Source: CAYFJO01 sp964343305 (GTDB lineage Bacteria > Planctomycetota > Planctomycetia > Pirellulales > Pirellulaceae). From it: a stretch of DNA of 12,235 nucleotides. A program made the translations under genes and the position numbers. The stretch lies in NCBI GenBank assembly GCA_964343305.1, contig CAYFJO010000328.1:1-12235 (forward strand), written 5' to 3'. How positions within the stretch are numbered: the first letter of the stretch is position 1; each line of letters starts with the position of its first letter. The notes under the pieces are model-generated. The model was not told where the DNA came from. It worked only from the letters and a program-made list of their open reading frames with translations, and ran no database searches. Positions 7,837 through 12,235 of this stretch are shown here, piece by piece.

Positions 7837-9165
7837 TTAGTTTCTATCGTTGGGAACCCAGGCAACTTCATTCTTCCAACGATTGATCGCCGCTCTCATG
7901 GCTTTCGTGCGGGCAGGCTGATCGTTCACAAGGTTGTTTTTTTCGCCGACGTCATTGCTCAGGTTGTATAGCTCGACTCGATTCTCTTTCACAATCATCT
8001 TCCAATCGCCATCCCGCATGGCTGTTCCAAGTTTGGGTTCGTAACCAAAGAAGACTTGGCGTCGTGGAACGTCACCGCCATCGAGCAGCAATTCACTCAA
8101 GCTTACTCCGTCAAGTTTGCGATCTGCCGGAATCTGGATGCCGGCAAGCTCCGCAAACGTAGGAAGCAGATCCATGCCAACAGTTAGTTGATCGGTCTCC
8201 GTATTAGCTTTGATTCTGCCGGGCCACCAGGCGATTGCCGGCACGCGGTGCCCGCCTTCGTAGTGGCTGAATTTACCGCCGCGATACGGTAAGTTTGAAC
8301 CGGCACCAATCGCACCGTTGTCGGATAAAAAGAATACGAGCGTGTGATCGGCAATCTCTGTTCGATTCACGGCGTCAAGGATTTCGCCAACACCCTTGTC
8401 CATTTCTTCAAGCATGATCTTGTATTTTGGGCGAATCCGCTGCTTGCTCCACCGCTCGGATTTTGGGATTGGCTTGCGGTTCTCGGGCGTATCGTCTGGA
8501 GTTTGAAATGGTAGGTGGACTGCTTCGTGGGCAACGAACAGGAAAAACTGTCGCGCCTTGTTTTCTTCAATGAAGTTCACGGCGTTTTGCGTGATCAAAT
8601 GCGTCGAGTAACCTGGCTGATCATCTTTATTAAGACCGTTTAGCCAACTGTTCTTGTGAACGTGGTAATCGATGTATCCATCCAAGTATCCACGGAACTC
8701 ATCAAAACCGTAATGGACAGGATTGAACTTTTCTTCCATACCGAGGTGCCATTTGCCAAACAACGCTGTGCGATACCCACTCTTCTTGAACAATCGGGGC
8801 AAAGTTAGTTCACTTGGATCAAGGCCGGGAGTATCAAGATGGCGCGCGACCACGTCGACAATGCCGACACGTTGTTGGTAACGCCCAGTCATGAATCCCG
8901 CACGTGTTGGGCTACACACAGAACTGTTGGAGTGGAAATCCGTGAAGGTTAATCCTTCGGCGGCCATGCGTTCAAGTTGCGGGGTCTTGACCCAGCCACC
9001 GTAAACGCTGGTATCACCAATTCCTAGATCGTCAGCCATGATGACGATAATGTTCGGTCGTTCAGCATCGTCTTGTGCCTTGCATTCGTCTATTTGCAAA
9101 AGCAAGATCAGCCACGCAACGGAAAAAAACGATGCGGTGTGCATTTTCAATTGATCAATTGGCAT
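7837..9165 (-). CDS. Exported sulfatase (formylglycine type, arylsulfatase family)
   Basis: 442 residues from ATG 9165; an in-frame ATG at 9144 (residue 8) is also possible and neither has a strong ribosome site. The signal peptide core SFFSVAWLILLLQIDECKA ends near residue 30. The mature part opens with RPNIIVIMADDLG, where D45 and D46 are calcium ligands. C84-S-P-T-R88 is the C-x-P-x-R motif whose cysteine is converted to formylglycine by a formylglycine-generating enzyme. Other expected parts are GKWHLG at 137-142, H213 and H217, SDNG at 281-284 and K298 in YRGGKF. The length is normal. It hydrolyses a sulfate ester, most likely on a polysaccharide given the abundance of such enzymes in planctomycetes, and acts outside the cytoplasm. 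Upstream is the PQQ-like protein (115-base gap), downstream a serine hydrolase. Confidence 0.95.
   Translation of the reverse strand: MPIDQLKMHTASFFSVAWLILLLQIDECKAQDDAERPNIIVIMADDLGIGDTSVYGGWVKTPQLERMAAEGLTFTDFHSNSSVCSPTRAGFMTGRYQQRVGIVDVVARHLDTPGLDPSELTLPRLFKKSGYRTALFGKWHLGMEEKFNPVHYGFDEFRGYLDGYIDYHVHKNSWLNGLNKDDQPGYSTHLITQNAVNFIEENKARQFFLFVAHEAVHLPFQTPDDTPENRKPIPKSERWSKQRIRPKYKIMLEEMDKGVGEILDAVNRTEIADHTLVFFLSDNGAIGAGSNLPYRGGKFSHYEGGHRVPAIAWWPGRIKANTETDQLTVGMDLLPTFAELAGIQIPADRKLDGVSLSELLLDGGDVPRRQVFFGYEPKLGTAMRDGDWKMIVKENRVELYNLSNDVGEKNNLVNDQPARTKAMRAAINRWKNEVAWVPNDRN
9148..9161. repeat. Perfect 14-bp palindrome at the sulfatase start
   Basis: CAATTGATCAATTG is identical to its own reverse complement. 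It lies between the two candidate start codons of the sulfatase gene (9165 and 9144). If translation begins at 9144, the palindrome is in the leader and could be an operator; if at 9165, it encodes residues 2-6. There is no evidence of protein binding. Confidence 0.5.
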
Positions 9166-9280
9166 CTACCTAGTTCTCTTTTGTTTGTTTAATCACGTCG
9201 GTATTCACACGCTTAAATGCAAGCTGACTTTGCAATGACTCCGCGTTCGATGTGCATAACAGAAATGCTGTTTTGCTCGT

Positions 9281-10783
9281 TTAACCATCTGCGAAGCCGG
9301 GCCGTTGAGGTCGCTTGGGACGTGTCTGGCTCCTCTGTTTATCATAGTTGCCTCGACTACTAACTCTTCCGCGACGACGACCTTGCGAACTTCCACGTGC
9401 TCCTGCTGGACTCTTTGGATCTGCCGCATTTGCCTCGGTCACGGCGGTTTTTTTGGGCTTAACAGAGTCACGTTTGTTAGCAATACAATAAAGGTGCTTT
9501 GAACTGCGAAGGACCATTCGTCCGTCGCTCACCGCAGGCGATCCCCAAAAGAACTCCTTGTCCGTGGTTACTTCGTTTACTGACAATTGCTTGACTTCAT
9601 CGCCAAGAGAAAACACGTACATCTGTCCGCTTGCGTTCAAGAAGAACAGTCGGTCAACGACAACAACAGGAGATGCGTAGTCAAGCGAACCAAAACGACC
9701 ACCGGTTGGTTTGGCGCCCTGCAAGCGAATCTGATTCAGTCGATCACCGGACTTTGCGTCAATGACCGACAATACTCCGCGAGAAACAACGTATAGCTTC
9801 GACTGATGACGTACGGGCGAAGCGTACGTTGCATTTACCGAGCTAGTCCAAACGCTATTGGAATGGCTAACGTCTCTGCTTCCGCCCACATCCAAAGCAA
9901 GGCTGCCACCTCCTTGCCCAGAGAACGCGAAAACTCGTGTTCCCTGCAAGATGGCGCTGGTATACGCTTGTGCTGAACTCGTCGCTTTCGCGTACCAACG
10001 CAACTTTCCGTTATCCGGGTCTAAACCCCAAAGCTCTTTCGCAACAAGCATGACGAGATCAGTTCGGCTCTTGTCCACCTTTACCAGCGTTGGCGTTCCC
10101 CACATGCCGTCCAGGCCTGTTGCTTCCTGCTGCCAAAGCTTTTTGCCGGTTGCTCTGTCAAAGCCAATGATTGACTGGCTTTCGGCTGATGCAGTGATGA
10201 TAACTGTGTCCTTGTAAATAACAGGACTCGAGGACGATCCCCATCTAGGTGGATCCGACTCTTTCCCAGCGTCAGCGTTCCACAAATCGTTGCCATGCAT
10301 GTCGAATGCGTAAACGCCGCCCTTGCCAAAGAAGCAGTAAACATTCGTTCCGTCCGAAACAGGCGTGTGCGACGCGTAACCGTGCGACGAGACTCCAGTT
10401 CCATAATAAGAGTCTTCAGGCAACGAAGCCTTTACGTCTTTTTGCCAAATCGTTTCGCCAGTTTTGAGATCAAGGCAAACGAGATGCCGCATCAAATTTT
10501 CGATGCCTCCCTGCTTCTCCAGAGTGAGCCCGTATCCGGAATAGCAGGTCACAAAGACCTTGCCGCCGATAATAATCGGACTGGACGCTCCGGGGCCAGG
10601 CAGTGGCGATTTCCAGGTAAGATTGGCAGTCGGCGACCAAGCGTTCGGTAACGAGTCGGAATCATGGGCGACCCCCGATCCATCAGGTCCGCGGAAACGA
10701 GGCCAGTCGCCGGCATCCGCGACGACGCCCGAGAGAGCCAAACAGACGCCACAAAGTCGGAAGCATCCCGTTAGCGATTCCAA
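9281..10783 (-). CDS. Exported PQQ-like beta-propeller protein with Arg-rich tail
   Basis: 500 residues from TTG 10783, or 505 from TTG 10798. The inner TTG is preferred because GAAGGG (10791-10796) stands seven bases before it. No ATG or GTG is available in frame between the preceding gene's stop codon and these TTGs. The signal peptide CFRLCGVCLALSGVVADA is followed by DWPRFRGPDGSG (26-37), the usual opening of planctomycete PQQ-like (BamB-type) propellers. Repeated blade motifs of the form LD..TG...W occur through to about residue 437 (CLDLKTGETIWQ, GFDRATGKKLWQ, GLDPDNGKLRWY, VIDAKSGDRL). No catalytic residues of quinoprotein dehydrogenases were recognised, so it is more likely a binding or scaffold propeller than an enzyme. 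Residues 440-500 form a low-complexity basic tail (GRRRGR, SRG, RPKRPQRPG). It follows the EF-hand gene by 47 bases and is probably cotranscribed with it. Confidence 0.9.
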   Translation of the reverse strand: MESLTGCFRLCGVCLALSGVVADAGDWPRFRGPDGSGVAHDSDSLPNAWSPTANLTWKSPLPGPGASSPIIIGGKVFVTCYSGYGLTLEKQGGIENLMRHLVCLDLKTGETIWQKDVKASLPEDSYYGTGVSSHGYASHTPVSDGTNVYCFFGKGGVYAFDMHGNDLWNADAGKESDPPRWGSSSSPVIYKDTVIITASAESQSIIGFDRATGKKLWQQEATGLDGMWGTPTLVKVDKSRTDLVMLVAKELWGLDPDNGKLRWYAKATSSAQAYTSAILQGTRVFAFSGQGGGSLALDVGGSRDVSHSNSVWTSSVNATYASPVRHQSKLYVVSRGVLSVIDAKSGDRLNQIRLQGAKPTGGRFGSLDYASPVVVVDRLFFLNASGQMYVFSLGDEVKQLSVNEVTTDKEFFWGSPAVSDGRMVLRSSKHLYCIANKRDSVKPKKTAVTEANAADPKSPAGARGSSQGRRRGRVSSRGNYDKQRSQTRPKRPQRPGFADG

Positions 10784-10790
10784 AGTTTTA

Positions 10791-10796
10791 CCCTTC
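10791..10796 (-). promoter_or_regulatory. Ribosome binding site for a TTG start
   Basis: Read on the minus strand this is GAAGGG, seven bases before TTG 10783. It favours that codon over the TTG at 10798, whose upstream sequence (GATGCTAAT) has no such site. Confidence 0.5.
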
Positions 10797-10830
10797 AAAT
10801 TAGCATCAACGCATTCACTCGACAGTTGCC

Positions 10831-11727
10831 TTACTTCTTCCCACTCGTCTGGTCCAAACCAGTTGGACGTTTGTCTTTTGGAGGCTTGGGAACGTCGCCA
10901 CTCTTTAAGCGTTCTTTCATGCTCTTAGGATCATTCAGTCGCCGCTGATGAAGATCACCTAATTCATTCGCTTCGATGAAACCGTTACTGTTCTTGTCGA
11001 GTCGGTTGAAGCCGAAGGCCGGTCCGCGAAACTCTTCTTTGCTGATCTTGCCATCGCCGTTCTGATCGCTTCGCAGGATGAAAACCTGAGCGAAACGATT
11101 GCCGTCGCCACGGCCATCAGGTCCAATCTTCTCAGCATTGGCTGCGGTTGCGGCCGGATCAGATTTCTCGCAGTTGGCGTGGCGAGCTGTGTATCCCGTC
11201 TCCAACTCTTTCCATGACAGTTTCCCATCACCACTCTTGTCGAGTCGCCCGACAGCTTCCCTGGCTTTCACTTTGTCCTGCATACCTGGGCTTCGCATGA
11301 ACTCGGTCACTGTGATGAACTTGTCGTCGTCCACGTCGAGCCGCCTAAACACGAACTCCGCCGTCAGCACCATCGCACAGGCAGCACAATTGTCGGGAGC
11401 CGGCCGCACGTCGCCCGCGGCAATGACTCCCGCAGGATCCTTTTCATTCGCTGGGACTTTTGGGTTACGAACGAGTCGTCTGAACTCGGCTCGATCCAAT
11501 TGATCCGAGACGTTCTTACCTGATTGACGCAGCAGAAACTCGACTAGCATCTTGCCTTGCTTGGGAGCCTCATCGAGCGTCACTCTTCCATCTTGATTGG
11601 TGTCGAGCCTCTCGAAGAAGCCGTCCGCTGATGACGTTTCCTGTTTCCGTTCTTCACCTTGTAACATTCCACAAATAGCAAGAAAAGTGGCGATCGATAT
11701 TGGCACGAGTCGCAAACGGTCATTCAT
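10831..11727 (-). CDS. Exported protein with five EF-hand loops
   Basis: 298 residues from ATG 11727, with a weak GAG element a few bases upstream. The signal peptide core is LVPISIATFLAICGMLQG (ending near residue 24). Five 12-residue EF-hand calcium loops are complete: DTNQDGRVTLDE 42-53, DVDDDKFITVTE 131-142, DKSGDGKLSWKE 163-174, DQNGDGKISKEE 221-232 and DKNSNGFIEANE 244-255. The segment NVSDQLDRAEF near 72-82 looks like a degenerate sixth loop, giving three pairs. A CAAC pair of cysteines (114-117) lies between pairs one and two; no CH follows, so it is not a haem site. The tail is Lys/Pro-rich. Multi-EF-hand exported proteins are common in planctomycetes, and the role is probably calcium binding or structural. 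It sits just ahead of the PQQ-like gene. Confidence 0.9.
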   Translation of the reverse strand: MNDRLRLVPISIATFLAICGMLQGEERKQETSSADGFFERLDTNQDGRVTLDEAPKQGKMLVEFLLRQSGKNVSDQLDRAEFRRLVRNPKVPANEKDPAGVIAAGDVRPAPDNCAACAMVLTAEFVFRRLDVDDDKFITVTEFMRSPGMQDKVKAREAVGRLDKSGDGKLSWKELETGYTARHANCEKSDPAATAANAEKIGPDGRGDGNRFAQVFILRSDQNGDGKISKEEFRGPAFGFNRLDKNSNGFIEANELGDLHQRRLNDPKSMKERLKSGDVPKPPKDKRPTGLDQTSGKK

Positions 11728-11830
11728 ACTTTTCTCGATTCAGATCAGATGGTTTTGGATAAACGACTAATTCAGTTTAGCAGAAACGCGCCGAAACACG
11801 CTCCCAAGACGAATCAATTGCTTGCAACGG

Positions 11831-12175
11831 TCAAGGCACGCGATGCTCATCGCCAGTATCGCTGCTATGAAGCGGTCGTCGCGTGAACAAACTAAACAAC
11901 TTCATCGTTCCCCACACCAGAAATGCGATGACAAACACGGCGACGTAGTCCGCTATCGGAATCCACATGATCTGATGGACCTTGCCGAGGCCTATATCCG
12001 AGAAAACGCATAAGACGCCGATTACGTAAGTCGCGAGAAACACACCACGTATTGATCGCGACAGTCGCAATCCATGCATTTGAATCACAACAAACAATCC
12101 GGCGAAGCCAAAACAGAACATCTGCCACAAATTCGGCGCGTTACTCAAGGCAACCAGTGTTCCGTGAAATAGCAC
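11831..12175 (-). CDS. Small membrane protein with three transmembrane helices
   Basis: 114 residues from GTG 12175, which has GGAG five bases upstream; the TTG one codon earlier is too close to that site. Three hydrophobic stretches look membrane-spanning: about residues 17-35 (MFCFGFAGLFVVIQM), 43-61 (GVFLATYVIGVLCVFSDIG) and 74-96 (IADYVAVFVIAFLVWGTMKL). Short basic loops (RLSRSIR, FTRRPLH) suggest the ends face the cytoplasm. The C-terminus is short and hydrophilic. I do not recognise the family. The stop lies 103 bases ahead of the EF-hand gene on the same strand, so cotranscription is possible but not shown. An in-frame TGA sits about ten codons upstream, so the protein does not extend off the window. 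Confidence 0.7.
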   Translation of the reverse strand: MLFHGTLVALSNAPNLWQMFCFGFAGLFVVIQMHGLRLSRSIRGVFLATYVIGVLCVFSDIGLGKVHQIMWIPIADYVAVFVIAFLVWGTMKLFSLFTRRPLHSSDTGDEHRVP

Positions 12176-12235
12176 CAAGACTCCGTTAACCGCCCCGCCC
12201 GATGCTCATCGCGAAGCCGCAACGCCTCCTCCAAC

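Noticed and set aside
11841..12212. 13-base direct repeat CGATGCTCATCGC at 11841-11853 and 12200-12212
   Set aside because: About one 13-base match is expected by chance in 12 kb; there are no flanking features of a mobile element.
1..12235. CRISPR array, tRNA, rRNA, insertion sequence, prophage or toxin-antitoxin genes
   Set aside because: Looked for on both strands. No regularly spaced repeats, cloverleaf, transposase motif or paired small toxin-like genes were found.

Overview
The window looks like a piece of a Planctomycetes chromosome, probably close to Rhodopirellula and other Pirellulaceae. This is inferred from gene content only. The genes are a formylglycine-type sulfatase, a PQQ-like beta-propeller protein, a multi-EF-hand protein, two penicillin-binding-protein-like serine hydrolases, two exported metallophosphoesterases and a ThuA-like remnant. 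Nearly every product has an N-terminal export signal. Base composition looks even across the window, and no transposase, integrase, tRNA, rRNA or CRISPR array was seen.

Layout. Bases 155-1339 (minus) encode an exported TPR protein whose C-terminal module resembles the calcium-binding module found next to RTX repeats. A short intergenic region (1340-1553) separates it from a plus-strand gene fragment (1554-1778). That fragment looks like the first 60 residues of an exported ThuA-like protein, after which the similarity stops. About 540 bases without a credible gene follow (1779-2322), holding a terminator-like structure and a possible promoter. Two paralogous exported metallophosphoesterases lie in tandem on the plus strand (2323-3258 and 3432-4481).

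The rest of the window is one run of minus-strand genes. In transcription order from the right edge they are: a small membrane protein (11831-12175), an EF-hand protein (10831-11727), a PQQ-like propeller with an Arg-rich tail (9281-10783), a sulfatase (7837-9165), a class C beta-lactamase-fold serine hydrolase with a TPR tail (6147-7706), and a second serine hydrolase (4496-6109). The last gene is split by one in-frame TAG just after its signal peptide. The minus-strand run ends tail-to-tail with the metallophosphoesterase pair, 14 bases apart.

How they may fit together. The sulfatase desulfates an organic sulfate ester, probably a sulfated polysaccharide. The hydrolases, propeller and EF-hand protein would sit in the same cell-envelope compartment. 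This matches the usual planctomycete habit of grouping exported scavenging enzymes, but shared substrate or shared regulation is inference. I found no clearly undescribed system. The best leads are the single amber codon in an otherwise coherent hydrolase gene, the truncated ThuA-like gene, the altered last metal motif in the second phosphoesterase, and a perfect 14-bp palindrome at the sulfatase start.
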